64,000 nt of DNA from Datura wrightii (Eukaryota; Streptophyta; Magnoliopsida; Solanales; Solanaceae): assembly GCA_035772735.1 (NCBI GenBank), contig JASDFA010000016.1, forward strand, positions 172,241,001-172,305,000, given 5' to 3'. A program made the translations under genes and the position numbers. Shown piece after piece: positions 35,201 through 50,200 of the stretch (position 1 is the first letter of the stretch; each line of letters starts with the position of its first letter). The notes under the pieces were generated by a model. It saw only the letters and a list, made by a program, of their open reading frames with translations, was not told the DNA's origin and did not search any database.

Positions 35201-38200
35201 ATTCGATAGGGAGGTACAAGCTTTTTGAAGAGGGGTAGTAGTGGATAAATATGGGGTAATGGAAGGGGAAGGGAACAGTAGAGATGTCATTAAGCCTTTT
35301 GGGTGCGTCTTGTGGAGGAATATAATGAAGGGATGGGAAGATTTTAGTATAAATATCTCATTCAAGGTAGGAGATGGGAGGAAGTTAATTTTTGGGGACA
35401 TAGATGGTGTGGGGATAACTCATTGAAAGATCATTTTCAGAACCTGTTCAGAATATCATGCCAAGGAGATTAGACAGTCCAACAAATTAGAGGGACACAA
35501 GGTGGAGAGAATTTTTGGGATTTGAGATTTAGAAAGGATTTCCATGATTAGGAGGTGACTAAGTCCCAAAGGTTATTGGCCTACTACATAAGCAAGTCCC
35601 ACCGGTGGATAACACCAATGCTTTGTGGTAGGGTTTAGGGAATATGGAGTTTTCTCTATTAAATCTTTACTTTTGGTTTGGGAGGAAGTTGTGTTTCCCT
35701 GTGACGTCATATGGATACCAACAAGTGCTGAAGAAAGCTTTAACAACTAGAGGAGTGATTTTGACAGCAGAAAATCTTAGAAAACAAAAGGCTGTCTGTG
35801 TCAATTGGTGTTACATGGGCAAGGAGGCGGGTGAGGACGTGAACCATCTTCTACATAGAGACTTTACCATGACATTATGGTGGGACATGTTTCGGTGGTT
35901 TAGAACTTGGGCAATGCCAAGAACTGTGAAGATTTGATGTCTTGATAAAGGAGCAAGAGAAGGAGAAGACGTAGGACATGGACGTGGTTTCTCTTGCAAT
36001 GATGTTGGTTGTTTAGAGAGAGAAATATGAGAGCTTCTGAAGGGGTAGAGTCGATTTTTACTCAATTCAGGAGTTCTCCTCGCTTATTTTCTTTTGGTGC
36101 ACCTATAAAATTCCTTGTTGCATAGAAGATTATGCAGAGGTTGTAGAGAATCATGTCAGTTTGTAGATCGTTTACTTTGTGGTATTCCCTTGTATACCAA
36201 AAGGGGTGAGCATGGTACAGTATGGTAAACTTCGCTTTGTAATTTCAGTTTTCAATTTTTAAAAATACTATACCATTACCAAACCAAATTAATTCAGTAT
36301 GGTTCGGTATTTTAAAAATATTGCACAATACGAGAGTGAAAAAAGTGAGGGAGAAGGAGAGTGCTAGGAGTGAGGATGAGATAGAGAAGGTTCTCCTTAT
36401 GAATAGAAAAAAGAGAGGGAGAAAAAGAAGAGGGTGTTGGGAGCAAGGATGAGATAGAGGAGGCTCCTTTTGAAGAGAGGAAGATTTCAGGGGTAGTTAG
36501 GCAACTTTTGAACATTAACCAAGGGGAGCTTGATGAGGCACAGAGAGAATATTTTTCATACAAAATGCGTGATAAAGGATAGAATTTGTTCGATTATTGA
36601 TAATGGTAGTTGTGCTAACATTGTGAGCGGATACTTGGTAGTGAAATTGGGAATTCCATGCACGAAACGTTATGCCAATTACAAGCTTCAATGGTCGAAT
36701 GAATGTGGAGAACTCAAGGTGAGTAAATAATGCATGATGTCCTTTTCTATTGAGAGGTATTCTGTTGAAGTTCTTTGTGATGTTGTACCAATGTAAGCTT
36801 GTCATATTTTATTGGGCTAACCCTGGCAATATGATAGGTATGATTAATGGAGAAATAGAAACTCTCTTGAGCATAACGGGAAGAAGTACATTCTTGCACA
36901 CATAACTTTTTCTAAAGTGTATGAAGACTAAAAACGATTGAAAGAGACAATGGGGAAACCGTGCGGAGGGATCAAAACAAGAGAGTGAGAAAAAGAAAGA
37001 GAAAAAAAAATCAAGTGAGGCATAAGGAGAGAGGGGAAGCAACAAGAGAAAAGGAAAGGTGGGGAAGAGTAATGTAAAAGAAAGCATTGGTAAGAAGAAA
37101 AGAGGCTACAGGTGAAAAAAATAGTGAGCCTTGCAAAAGCCAAAGAGTGTTTACTCGCAAACAAAAGGGATTGCCCTTGTATTGCTAACTTGTAAGGAAG
37201 TTATGAATAACACTAATGATTTAACTCCTTATTTGCATAGTGTTGTTTCAAAATTTTGTAGGATTTTGGCGATGTCTTTTCTAAGGATATCCCCAAGGAT
37301 TACCTCCTTTGAAACGAATAGAGCATCAAATTAACTGTCTGGATCTCAACTTCTGAATAAGCCCAATTACAGAAGCAATCTCTATCACGGGAACTACAAA
37401 GTTAAGTAGGCGAGTTGCTTGAACAAGGATTTCTGAGACAAAACATGAGCCCATGCTTTGCTCTCGTGCTCTTGGTACCAAAAAGAATATGAGACTTGGA
37501 GTATGTGTATGGATTGACGCGCCATCAATAAAATAATGGTAAAATATCACCATTTTATTTTTATCAAGTAAATGTATTTTCATTTATAAACATGCCACAA
37601 CGGCAGTATACAAGAGATATACCAAAAAATAGAGAATATACAAAAAGATATGATTCTCTACAAACTCCACCCAATTATTTATACAACAAGGGACTTTTTG
37701 TGTGCATCAAAAGAAAACAAGAGAATAGAGACTACTCAATGGAGAGAAACTCGGCTTTACACTTCCAAAAGCTTGCCTATTTCTATCAACAAACAACCTA
37801 TATTAGAGGAAGTGGAACCACATCACATGTCGTTCATCTTATCTATCTTCTCACACTCTTCCAACTAAACATCAACTCTCTTACAGTGTTGGGCATTTCC
37901 GGTGAAAGGCCAAACTATCTAAGCATATCCCACCATAACCTTATAGTCAAATTGCAATGTAGAAGAAGATTCTCCTCCCATTTTCGACCTTGCATGATAT
38001 ATTTTCATAAAATCCATCTCATCACTACATGATATCCCTCCAAAGCCCACAACCGTAACGCAAAGTGATATCTGTAGTTTTCCAGCCCTCCTCCATAACC
38101 CCATATTTATCAACTATCAACCCCACCCCTGTCCCACAAATTTTCTACCTCCACCCTAACCTCCACATCCATTCACCCAATAAAGCCTTGTTAAAAACCT

Positions 38201-41200
38201 TTGAATTCATGGCCACCCCTCCCTATTTTTAGGAGATGTGACAGTCTTCCAACACACCAAATGAAACTTTTTTCCCCATTCACCGCATCTATAGGGAATT
38301 TCACCGAATCTGTTCCAACTTTTCAGTGATCAGAGTTGAAGCATGGAACAAAGACAAGTAGTAAGTGAGGATGCTTGACAGTGTGCTCTTAATAAGCACT
38401 TCCTTCCCGCCTTTGATTTTCTGCCACCGTGCTAGTCTTTTCTCAACCCTATGAGGAATCTAATTCCATATTGTTTGAACCTTGTTCAAAGAACAATAAT
38501 CCAAGATAGGTAGTAGGAAGAACCTGATCCCTACAATTCAAAACTTGAGCAAGTGATCCAATGTTATTACCTCCCCAATAGGAATAATCTCACTTCCTCA
38601 AATTAATTTTGAGGCCTGAAACCAAGTGATGACTTGGCCTAAATAATCCAACTGGGTCTAAGCTGCATCACCAAAAACCAAGGTATCATTCACAAATAAC
38701 AAATGAGACACCGAGACTGTCCTTAAACCTCCTACGGCAACATTGAAACCCTTCAAGTATCCCCAGAAACAACTCTATCCATCATCCTACTCAAAGCTTC
38801 CATAACAAAAATAAAGAACATCGGTGATATGATAGGGGGTACCCTTGTCTCAAACCCCTCGAACTCCCAAAGAAACCGCACGGATTACCATTTACCAACA
38901 CAGAAAATCTCCGAAGAGATGCAAAAATAAATCCATTTGCTCCACTTCTCCCCAAATCCAATTTGTAGCATAGTGGAATTCAGAAACCTCCCATTCACAT
39001 GATCTAAGACTTTTCAAGGTCAACTTTGCATAACACACCTGACACTCCTTGCTTTCTCCTAGAATCACCATGATGCAAGCTGAAGGCACAAGGGTGACAG
39101 CTGGAGGAAGTTAGTCAAGTAGTTACAAGAATGGCAATTCTGGCCAGCTAAGTTTTAAGTCTCTATATTTACTACTTAGTCCCATAATAGTTAACTTTAT
39201 TGCATATTCAGTCCTAGCTAAAGTCTGCTGGAATAGTACGATGTGTCAGCTAAATTCTAGGAGAGAAGGGGCTGCCATATGGCTATATCAGTTCTGGTCT
39301 TTCTTTTCTCATTATGAAAGAAATATCTGGAGTTAACAGTAGCTAGCTTCTTCTCTTTTCTTATTTTTCCTTTCCAGCTTATTTCTTCCATTGTTTTCTT
39401 GGTAGTTGCATTTCCATTTTGCAACATTTGGTATCAGAGCACTTACACTTTCTCGGCTCTGTGGGAAGCAAATCATAACAAACAATCTGAAGGATATTAA
39501 AGACATGTTTGAAAGAATGACACTGGAAATGGCTAACTTCACCATCCGGCAAAATCAAATTGAAGAGCAACATGAGAGGGCCACTGTTGGGCTTAAACAA
39601 TCAATTGAAGTTGTGCGGAAAAATGACTCTGGAAAGGAGTAACTCATAGTGAAGAACCTAGTGAGATCTACGCCCCATCTAGAAACCCATGGTTTGGGCT
39701 ACTACAAGCTCTACAAGTCATCTTCTAGCTAGCCAATCACCTGCGCACTACCATTTTGGAGTAAATCAATATCCATCATATCAAACTCCTTTGGGAGGTC
39801 ACTGCTCTCAAGCTCAAGGATTCTCAGGAGGTTCTGTTTCCTAGTCAGATTCCAATAACAAAGCAAGGAGGTGGATTTACTTTAGCAGCTAACCATTCAA
39901 CTACTGCATCTCCTCAAGGGTTTATGACTCGATTGACAAAGGTAGATTTTCCTTGTTATGATGGGTACAAACCTAAGAACTTGAATGTACAAGGATGAAC
40001 AATTTTTCTCTTACAACGATACACCTATTTCCCAAAGGGTCGAGATATCTACCTTGCACTTTGATGACATAGACATCGACTGGCATCTGTCTTACATGAA
40101 AAGCAGATCAAATTTGCCCTACCTTCCTGGGATGAATATGTTTATGCACTATTTGATAGATTTGGAGAGGATTATGAAGATCCTATGGCTGGATTTAAAC
40201 TTGTTTAACAGCATGGAACTATTAAAGATTACCAGAAGGAACTTGACAGAATATGACTTGATTAGCCAAATTAGGCATATTACCTGAGCATGCCATTCGT
40301 GGTTTCATCACAGGATTGAAACCTAAGATAGGCTTCACTGTCAAGTCTCATAGACCATTTACTCTGCCTCAAGCCTATCAGTTGGCTAGAAACACAAATT
40401 CTCAACTACAAGCACAGATGAAGTTAACCAGGGCTCTTGTTCCTAGCAAGGGGCATCCTTACCATAAGAACATTCATGATTCTGTCAATCCTAACGCATT
40501 TGGGGATAAGAGGGAGTCCTCAGTAAGCTTCAACAGATGTAGAAGCAGAAGCTTGACTCAAGCAGAAATGAATGAGAAGCGGCAGAAGGGTTTGTGTTTC
40601 TTTTGTAAGGAAAATTTTGTATCTGGGCATAAGTGTTCCTCAGGTACACAATTATACTTGTTAGAGGTGGATGAGAAGCATGAAGTGGTTGAGGATGAAA
40701 ATACAGAAGAAGAGGAACAATAGTTAAAGAAGAAGGTGAGAAGGAACTTTGTCTGATCTCTTTGAATGCAATTAATGGGGTGGCAGGTTATCACACCTTG
40801 AGAGTTATTAGTTATTGTGACCAGGGACCTCTCAGCATCTTGATTGACCCTGGGAGTACACATAATTTCATAGAGGAGGAATTGGCTAAAAGACTAGGGA
40901 TGGACATTGACACATTGGTCAATGTAGTAGATGTGGAGGCGGGCAAACTACTGAGGCTTGAAAGGGTTTAACAGGCTCTTGGGAGGTTCTACCTTCCAAG
41001 ATGACTTCTTCTTGATTCCATTGGGGTCTTGTGATATCATTTTAGGTGTGCAATGGCTAAAACCCTTGGTGATCTCTACTTCAACTTCCAAAAGCTAATT
41101 ATGAAGTTCCAGTACCAAGGTAAGGAATGCACCTTAAATGGACAAGTTGATGCAATAAATACAGTTGATTCCAAAAGGTTGAATAAGATGGTGGTGTTAC

Positions 41201-44200
41201 ACCCCGTAAGTTCTTGACACTTAGTTGGCCTATTCGCATGTTGGTTAAGAGTTTTAGAATGTCATATGTGCGAGAAAAGGGCCCGGCGAGAGACCGGACA
41301 AGCGCCAAGACGGAGCGTCGCAAGGCAAATGCGACTTATAAATCGCATTCGACAAATACGATTTAAAGGCCCCAAGTATATAAGGCTCCCACTTCGTTTT
41401 AAATCATTTTCCCTTCATATAATTTCCAGTAAACGAACAGAAACAGAGGAGAACGAAGGGTTTGATTAAATTTCCTTCCGTTTACACCGTCAAACGCAGT
41501 CCAAACTCAAATTAACTTCGGGTAGCGAAGTATAAAGCTGCAGGAAGCATTCCTACGGAGTTAGTTTCGTGAAATTCGGCCGACAAATCGTCGTCTCACC
41601 GAGCCAAGGTAAGTGGAATTGCTCCAAACTAGTGTTAATATACTCTCAGCATTAAAGTGAGTATTTCTCCCTTCTAGACTTCCGAGAAATAGCGAGTTTT
41701 CGGCCGTTCTTCGATAAGTCGAAGAATAGGCAGTAGGTATAGCCATAATATGGTTTCTTTCCAAAATAATAGTAGAATTAATTCTATTCTTTCATGAATA
41801 TGAATACAGTTGGGAGAAAAAGTTGAATACTAGCCGAGCTACACCAGTTAATCGGAAAGTCGGCAGTTGAGGTATGTAAAGCCAGCTTCTTTCGGCAAGC
41901 TAGTAGTTCTAGTATAGCAAAATAGTACGAATTTCAGTAGAGTGTTTCAAAAGTCGTATATTATGTTCAGTATGAAATTTAGTAAGCATGTTAGAAATAT
42001 AATACAATGTTCAGCATGAAATTCAGTAAAATAGTATAATTCCCAGCAGAATATTCCAGAAATATTATTTCAGACTCAGTATATCTCAGTATCAGATTCA
42101 GCATATTTCAGTATCAAATTCAGCATATTTCAATATCAGATTCAGTATATTTCAGTATGAGATTCAGAACAGAATACCAGAACATAAATATTATTATCAG
42201 ATCCAGTATATATATTACATGTGTCTATTGCTATCTGTGGAGACATGATTGTTCTGTGTTGAGCACCCTTAGAGCTTCCTTGACCGCCCCAGGGTTAATA
42301 GCTGTGTCTACTCGCCTGCCAGAGGGTGAGGATACGTCGCTCTACGGAGTGGCACGCCGTCCGCCAGCGGACGAAGATGGGATGCAGATTCCCCATAGCA
42401 GGCTGATCAGCACTATACCACACCCCCTGTCGAACACTTGAGCCCGGGGTGCAGATTTCAGTTTTCAGATTACAGATTTCAGATTTCAGATTTCAGGAGT
42501 CCTCCGAACTCCGATACAGCTACAGTCAGGGGCCCAGCGAGCCCAAGTTGCATACCCAGGGGGCCGGCTGGATGCTCATAGTTACTAGGTGGATGATATG
42601 ACCTGGGTAGGGGCATATAGATTGTGTGTTGGTTGGTACCTTACGGCTTATGGGAGCTGGTAAGGTTCTTGTATGCTATGTTGTATTAGTTATTAATAGA
42701 TAGAAAGTAGACCGCCATGTTATCAGGTATGACTCTTACTCTCTTCAGTAAAGTTACGCTCTTTTCAGTCAGTCTCAGCCCGTCTCCTATTACTTCAGTA
42801 TCTATCAGTATTATTGTTTGCTTTCAGTTATTTTCAGTTATTGCTTGCATACTCAGTATCAGTGGTACTGACACCGGTTTTGGGGCGCTGCATTACTTAC
42901 CTGTAGGTACTTATAGACGAGGAGCAGATCCCTCGTAGTTCCAGCCAACGTACAGAGTCTTCAGCTCCTGTCATCCGGAGCTTGACAGCTAAAGGTTTAC
43001 TTCCCTTTTTGTTTGTACAATATGGGTAGGCTGGGGCCCTGTCCCGACCATCTTATTATTCTTAGAGGCTTGCGGATTGTATATTCCCTGTGGTTAGTTG
43101 TACCGGTAGTGTAGGGCCGTATGTATGTTTCAGTTTGCATGTGATGGCCGTGTGGGGCCTTGTTCAGTTGTCAGTTGGTGACCTTGTCGGTCACAGATCA
43201 GTTCAGCACTTGATTATACTTTTCAGTGATAACTAGTCAGCATGGTGGCCTTGTCGACCCGCATAGGTTCCCTTATGTTCAGTTGTTCTGGGTAGCTGTT
43301 ATATTCCTACAGGTGGCTATAGGCCTTGTCGGCCGTAGGCTGTATTTACAGCCGTTATATAGCCCGTTGTTTTCATAAATCCAGAATTAGAGCCAGCCTG
43401 GCACCAGAAGTGCTTAGGCTCAGTGGTCCAGCAGTCCAGGTCCTAGTAGGGCAGCAGGTGCCAGTCATGCCTCCCAAGGCGGGGCGTGACAGGTGGGCAG
43501 TGATTGCCAAATATTCATGATCACAGTCTTGCTAAAAGGTTTTGATGAGAAAAGGAGGGACTCAAAAGATTCACAAAACCACCCACAGATCCATGCTCTT
43601 ATTGAAGAATTTCATCAAGTGCTTGTGGAACCAAGGGGTTTGCCACCTACTAGAGGATATTTTGACCATAGAATTCCCTTGCAGGTCGACAACAATCCAA
43701 TCAACATCAGGCCATACAAGTACTCATCCGAGCAGAAGAATGTCATTGAACAATTGGTACAGGATCTATAGGATCAAGTCATTGTGCAACCAAGTTGTAG
43801 TCCCTATGCTTCTCCTATAGTGTTGGTGAGCAAGAAGGATGGATCATGGAGGCTTTGTGTTGACTATAGGGCACTCAATAAAGCAGCCATAAAAGATAAG
43901 TCCTATTCCTATCGAAGAAGAACTGTTGGGTGAATTGGGAGGTTCCAAAATATATTCAAAGATTATTCTAAGGTCTGGTTATCACCAGATTAGAATGGCC
44001 TTTGGTGATGTACAAAAATCTGCATTTAGGACTCATTCAAGTCATTATGAGTACCTGGTAATACATTTTGGGCTTATAAATACACCTTCCAGCTTTCAGA
44101 GTTTGATGAACCATGTATTCAAGGAAACTCTAAGACAATCCAACCTAGTATTCTTCGATGATATCTTGACATTTAGTCACAGTTTGGAAGGGCATATGAA

Positions 44201-47200
44201 GCACTTGAGAATCACCTTTGGGCTGTTGATGAAACATAGTTTGGTGGCAAGGAAAAGGAAGTGCACATTTTGAGCTAATAAGGTGGAGTATTTGGGACAC
44301 TTCATTTCTGCTGATGGGATGGCCACTGATCCTAAGAAAATAGCTGCAGTTCAGCAGTGGACACTCCTTGAAAATGTAAAATAATCAAGGGGGTTCTTGG
44401 GACTACCTGGATACTCTAGAAGATTTATCAAAAGTTATGGAATTATATGCAGGCTATTAACAGATTTGTAGAGGAAAGAAGGGTTCAAATGGTCTGATGA
44501 TGCAACAAGAGCATTTGAATTTTGATAGACTCAAGCAAGCATTAACCACTACACAAGTGTAGCTCTCCCTAACAGTTCCCTAATGTTTGTGGTGGAAACA
44601 GATGCATGTGATCAAGGTATAGGGGCAGTACTAATGCAAGAAGTCCATCCAGTAGCTTTCATTAGCAAGAGGTTGTCTGGAAGAAATTTGAGTTTTGTCA
44701 ATATATGATAAGGAGCTTTTGGCTCTAGTCATGGTAGAAACAAAATGGTCTCAATACCTTATGGGAGGCAGTTTTTGGTAAAAACTTATCAAAGGACACT
44801 CAAATACTTGTTGGACCAAAAACCGCACATAGGCTTTCAGATGAAATGGTGGCCAAACTAATGCAATATAATTTTGCAATGGAGTGTAAGAAAGGAAGGG
44901 TGAACAAAGCAGCTGATGCTTCGTCCAGAGCACTTTTTTGCAGAAGCTCTCTTATTGGCTGTGACACCCGTGGATTCTTCCTTATTCCAGAGGATCAAAG
45001 ACAGTTGGACCAAGGATGAGAGACTGGCAGAATTGATAGACAATATTCAAAGTCAGGGAGGGAAGGACAAAGGGTACTCTTTCAACCAATGGCAATCGAG
45101 AAAGCATGGTAAACTCATGGTTGGTCAGGATATTTAGTTGAGACAAGGTTTTGACCCAAACTTGGCATAATGCACCTACCAATGGTCATTCCGTTATGGA
45201 TAATACACCTAGAAGATTAGCAGGCTTAATTTATTGGAAGGACATGAAAGAAGATATGTTCAATTATATTAGGCAGTGTGTTGTTTGTCAAAGGAGTAAG
45301 GTTGATTATGCAGCTTCCCCTAGGTTGCTACAACTTACAACCTCTTCAATTACCTTCATCAGCTTAGTCCAGCCTTAGTATGGACCTTATAAAAGATTTA
45401 CCTAAGTCTAAGGGCAAGACCTCTATCCTAGTATTGGTGGACAAGCTTACTAAGTATGCACACTTCTTGGCACTAGCACACCCTTACACAGTAGCTATTG
45501 TGGCCCAAACTTTCCTCGATCAAGTGTTCAGATTACATGGAATGCCAGAGGATGTGGTAAATGACAGATATCTTGTCTTCATTAGTAGGTCTTGGTAGGA
45601 ACTATTTGCTTTGCAAGGGGCTACCCGAGTACATCAACTGCTTATCACCCTAATATGATAAACAGATTGAGGTGGTGAATAGAACACTAAGACATATCTC
45701 ACATGTTATTGTTCAGATAACCTGAAGGATAGGGGGGTGTATCTCTCATTATTTGAATGGTGGTACAATACCACATTTCATTCATCCATTCAGACCACTC
45801 CATATGAAGCTTTGTATGGACAACCACCTCTTACACATCTACCTTTTGCCTTGGGAAGCAGTGGATGAAGAGGTTGATAGAAGCCTCACCACCAGAGAAT
45901 TTAAATCTCAACTGTTGAAGTTCCATTTGACCAGGGGACAAACAAGAATGACTGATATGGCCAACACGAGCAGAAGAGATTGATAGTTTAAGGAGATTGG
46001 GTTCGTCTAAAAACCCAACCTTACAGGCAGCTCACCTTGTCTAACTAGCCTTTCAACAAACTTTCCTCAAATATTATGGTCCTACCAAATATTACAAAAG
46101 ATAGGACATGTAGCTTATAAAATTTCCTACCATCTCAAGTAGCTTTGCACCCTACCTTCCATGTCTCCCAACTCAAACCTTGTCATGAGCTTCCCAACAC
46201 CTTCAATCATCCTCCAATAGTTGACATAGCAAGTCCTTACTGTGTTGATCCCTTGAAGGTGGTAGACAAAAGAATGATTAAGAGGGGAAATAAGGCCAAT
46301 GGCACAATTCTGGTTTGGCGGAAGGACATGCTAGAGAATCAAGCAACATGGGAAGATTATGCATCCATGAAGGTGAGATTTCAAGCATTTCTTCCTTGAG
46401 GATAAGGAAAGGATTTAAGGGGAAAGAAATGATGCAAATTTAAGGCAGAAGGGTGACAATTGGAGGAAGTTAGTCAGGTAGTTACAAGAATGGCAATTCT
46501 AGCCAGCAAGGTTTTAAGTCGAGTCGCTGTATTTACTATTTAGTCAATAATAGTTAGCTTTATTGCATATTTAGTCCTAACTAGAGTCTGTTGGCATAGT
46601 ACTATGTGTCAACTAAACTCCAGGAGATGAGGGGCTGGCATACAGCTATATCTGTGCTGGTCTTTCCTTTTCTCATTATGAATGAAATTATCTAGAGTGT
46701 ACAGTAGCCAGCTTCTTCTCTTTTCTTCTTTTTTATTTCTAGCTTATTTCCTCCTTTAGGTTACTGTTCCATTGTTTTCTTGGTGGTTTAATTCCATTTT
46801 GCAACACACCAAACACTGCATTCAATATCTGTCTATCTTCCACAAAAGCATTTTGTGAAGTAGAGTCAGTCTTGTCCAATACCTTCTTAAGTCTAATGGA
46901 AAGAACCTTAGAAATGATGTTAAAGATGTTTTCCACTAGTCTAATAGATCTATAGTCGTTCATGTTTGTAGCTCCCTCCCATTTGGGGATGATGACAATG
47001 AACGAAGCATTCATACTTCTCTCGAATTCACCTCTTTCTTGAGACTCAGCAATTGTATCCATCACATCAATTTTGATCGTATTCCACCAATGCTGAAAAA
47101 AGTCAAATAAAAAACATTGGGTTCTGAGGCGTACATGTTCAGTTAGGTCGACTCAGGGTCCAGTATGACATTAGGTGCACACCAACACTGCATTCAATAT

Positions 47201-50200
47201 CTGTCTATCTTCCACAAAAGCATTTTGTGAAGTAGAGTCTGTATTGTCTACCTTCTTAAGTCTAATGGAAAGAACCTTAGAAATGATGTTGTAGATGTTT
47301 TCCACTAGTCTAATAGATCTATAGTCGTTCATGTTTGTAGCTCCCTCCCGTTTGGGGATGATGACAATGAACGAAGCATTCATACTTCTCTCGAATTCAC
47401 CTCTTTCTTGAGACTCAGCAATTGTATCCATCACATCAATTTTGATCGTACTCCACCAATGCTGAAAAAGGTCAAATAAAAAACATTGGGTTCCGAGGCG
47501 TACATGTTTAGTTAGGTCGGCTCAAGGTCCAGTATGACATTAGGTGCTAGTTGCACCTCCCAAGATTGGGGCATGACAAACTTGGTATCAGAACAACATC
47601 ATATCCTAGGGAATATGTAAGCTGTGTCTTGTAGAGTTTTGTTTATAAATGTGTTGTGCACCACACTTTATAAGCAGGAAGTGACGGTGCATGATAGTAT
47701 GGTTATTGTTCTTCTACTCAAATCGTGCTTTAGAGCTGAGTCTTACAGGGTTTATTGTTGTCTGCATACCGAAATGCTTGTTACAGGACAGACTGTAACT
47801 AGCTGAGGGCTAGATACAGTAGCAGGAGAAGGTACTAGCAGGATACCATTTGTGGAGATGGCGCAGCCTGAGGCTGAAAGGAGACATCTTCACAATCACC
47901 TCCAGGTCCTCCACTATGTCAGGAGTCTTTGAGGCCTATAGAACTTTTAGTATCGCCTCTAGCTCCTCCTATATCATTTGATCAGGATCTTAAGAACGTT
48001 GTGCACATGTTGGCACGCTTAGTAACTACTCAGCAATAGACAGGGACACAAGATAATGCTAGACCTCCTAAAAGGTACGAAGTTTGGGAATTTGTGAGAT
48101 TCTTACTTGAACCCTCCAGAGTTTGCTGAGGCTTGTACTTTAGCCTCACTATAGAAAGACATGGTCATTTATCGACTCTTAGCCTTTGCCCAGTACATTA
48201 AAGGGCGTAAATGTTGATAGTATATCATTGAGAGAGAACAGCAAAAGAGGGCTAGACCCATTGATTCTCCGAAGCGGTTTACCCCGATATTTTAGTAGGC
48301 CACCTAGGCCACCACTACAACAATTTCAAGGTAACAGGTATGATCACCAGGTGTAGTCAATGTCTAGGCGAGAGCTCATGAGCATCAAGCTCCTAGTAGA
48401 AGAGGAGCTCAGATCAGACTAGACCAATTCCACCACGTTGTGTTAATTGCAGCGGGAAGCACTTTGAGAGATACAAATATGGTCTCCCAATTTGTTATGT
48501 TTGGGAACCACATGATTAGAAATTGACCAAGTAGGGATCAAGATGGTATGGGTCAGCAGACCGAGCCAATAGTAGGGCCATCCTTGCCAGCACTTTCTAT
48601 GGGGCATGGACCCTAGACTTTAGTAGATAGAGGTAGGGGCAAGATGGGGGCATCTAGTTGTGGTAGTGATCAGAATCATACCTATGCATTAGCAGGACGA
48701 CAGGATTCTGAGTCGTCGCCAAATGTTGTGACAAGTACATTAAATGTTTTCTCCCACATGGTTTATGCTTGATAGATCTAGGATCTACATTGCCCTACAT
48801 TGCTCCACTGTATCAAGGAGATTTTGTTTATCATCGGAGTTGCTACAGAGACCATTTGTTGTGTCTACACCTAATAATGAATCTATTATTAGTTGGGGAA
48901 TTTATCGAGGTGGTATGGTGGAGATTGTTGGTCGTCGAACCTTTGTAGACCGGGTAAAGTAAGAAATGGTTGATATTGATGTTACTAGGGGCATGGATTA
49001 GCCAGCATCATGTTACGCTAATGTTGAATGTCGAATGAAGATTTTTAGATTCCACCTCCCAGGATAGGCAATTCGGGAATGGAAAGGTAATGCAGCTATG
49101 CCAAAAGGTAGGTTCATATCCTATCTACGGGCAAGGAAGCTTATTGCTAAGGTTGTATTCATCACATTATTAGAATTGGGATGCACATGTAGAATCGTTG
49201 ACTCTTAAGTTTATTCCGGTGGTCAGTGAGCTTCCATATGAGCTTCCTGGTACTCCCTTAGAGTGGGAAATTAATTTTGCCATTGACATGATGCTAGGTA
49301 CGCAGCCTATATAGATTCCTCTTTACAGAGTGGCTCCTTCTTAGCTAAAGAAATTAAAGGAGCAATTGAAAGACTTGCTTGATAAAGGCTTTATTAAGCC
49401 TAGAGCTTCATCGTGGGGTGCGCCAATATTGTTTGTGAGAAAGAAAGATTGACTTGAGGTCAAGGTACCCTCATGTACAAGCTCGGGAAAGTTTTTCCGA
49501 AGTCTGCATTCAGAACCAAATATAGTTACTTTGAGTTCCTAAGTAATGTTTTTCGAATTAACTAATGCCCCAACAGTATTCATAGACCTGATGAACAGTA
49601 TTTTCAGGTCATTCTAAGATTTGTTCGTGATAGTGTTTATCAATGACATTCTCGTGTATTCATGTTCAGAGGCCAAACACGGAGATCATCTGTGAGCAGT
49701 ACTCTAGGTACTCATAGATCGTGAGTTGTACGTGAAGCTTTTTAAGTGTGAGTTCTGGTTGAACAATATGGCTTTCTTGGGCTATGTTACGTCAGACGCG
49801 GTCAGATTACTAGTCTTGCCAAAGGGCTCAAAGGGCTATGCAGTATATTATGACGCTTCGACGTTGGGTTAGGGTGTGTTCTAATGCAGCGCGACAAGGT
49901 GATTGTGTCCGCTTCAAGGCAGTTGAGCGAGCACAAGAAAAATTACCCGACCTATGATTTAGAATTGACGTGAATTGTTGAAAGACTATGAACATAGACA
50001 TTCTATAACCATCTAGGGAAAGCAAATGTAGCAGTCGACGCCCTCAACCGCAAATCCATAGGTAGCTTGTCATGCTCGAGGCCCGAAAAGAGCAAGTTGG
50101 CTTGAGAATTGCATTAGTTGGCTAGTTTGGGAGTCCAGTCGCTGGACTCAGATGATGGTGGGGTCATGATTCAAATACCGCAATATTATCTCTAGTTATG

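Larger units (their letters stand above)
39071..46806 (+). mobile_element. G2: Reina-like chromovirus (Ty3/gypsy)
   Basis: 5' LTR 39071-39426 (356 bp) and 3' LTR 46430-46806 (377 bp), primer site TGGTATCAGAGC at 39429-39440, and polypurine tract AAGGGGAAAGAAA before the 3' LTR. Target duplication CACCA at 39066-39070 and 46807-46811. The LTRs differ at about one in nine positions. gag, pro, RT, RNase H, integrase and a chromodomain-like C-terminus can all be followed, with many stops. Short LTRs and a chromodomain suggest the Reina lineage. A solo LTR interrupts it at 41195-43491. Confidence 0.92.
37565..47122 (-). mobile_element. LINE-B: minus-strand L1-type LINE, split by G2
   Basis: Two blocks, 46807-47122 (RT start) and 37565-39070 (RT core to 3' end), read continuously on the minus strand once G2 and one CACCA are removed: QNAFVEDRQILNAVFG, then DSRRKQGVSGVLCKVDLEKS. 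Further motifs: FSVLVNGNPCGFFGSSRGLR, the catalytic block LLFVNDTLVF (FADD changed to FVND), SGLKINLRKS, RLARWQKIKGGKEVLIKSTL, FNKALLGEWMWRLG and LLHCNLTIRLWWDML. The 3' end lies at about 37565 next to G1 RT. Its 5' part is lost where G3 begins. Confidence 0.85.

Noticed and set aside
41195..43491. GC-rich part of the solo LTR (about 42240-42450) as a host gene
   Set aside because: The 94-codon ORF there has no family resemblance and the block is exactly bounded by TG...CA and a 5 bp duplication.
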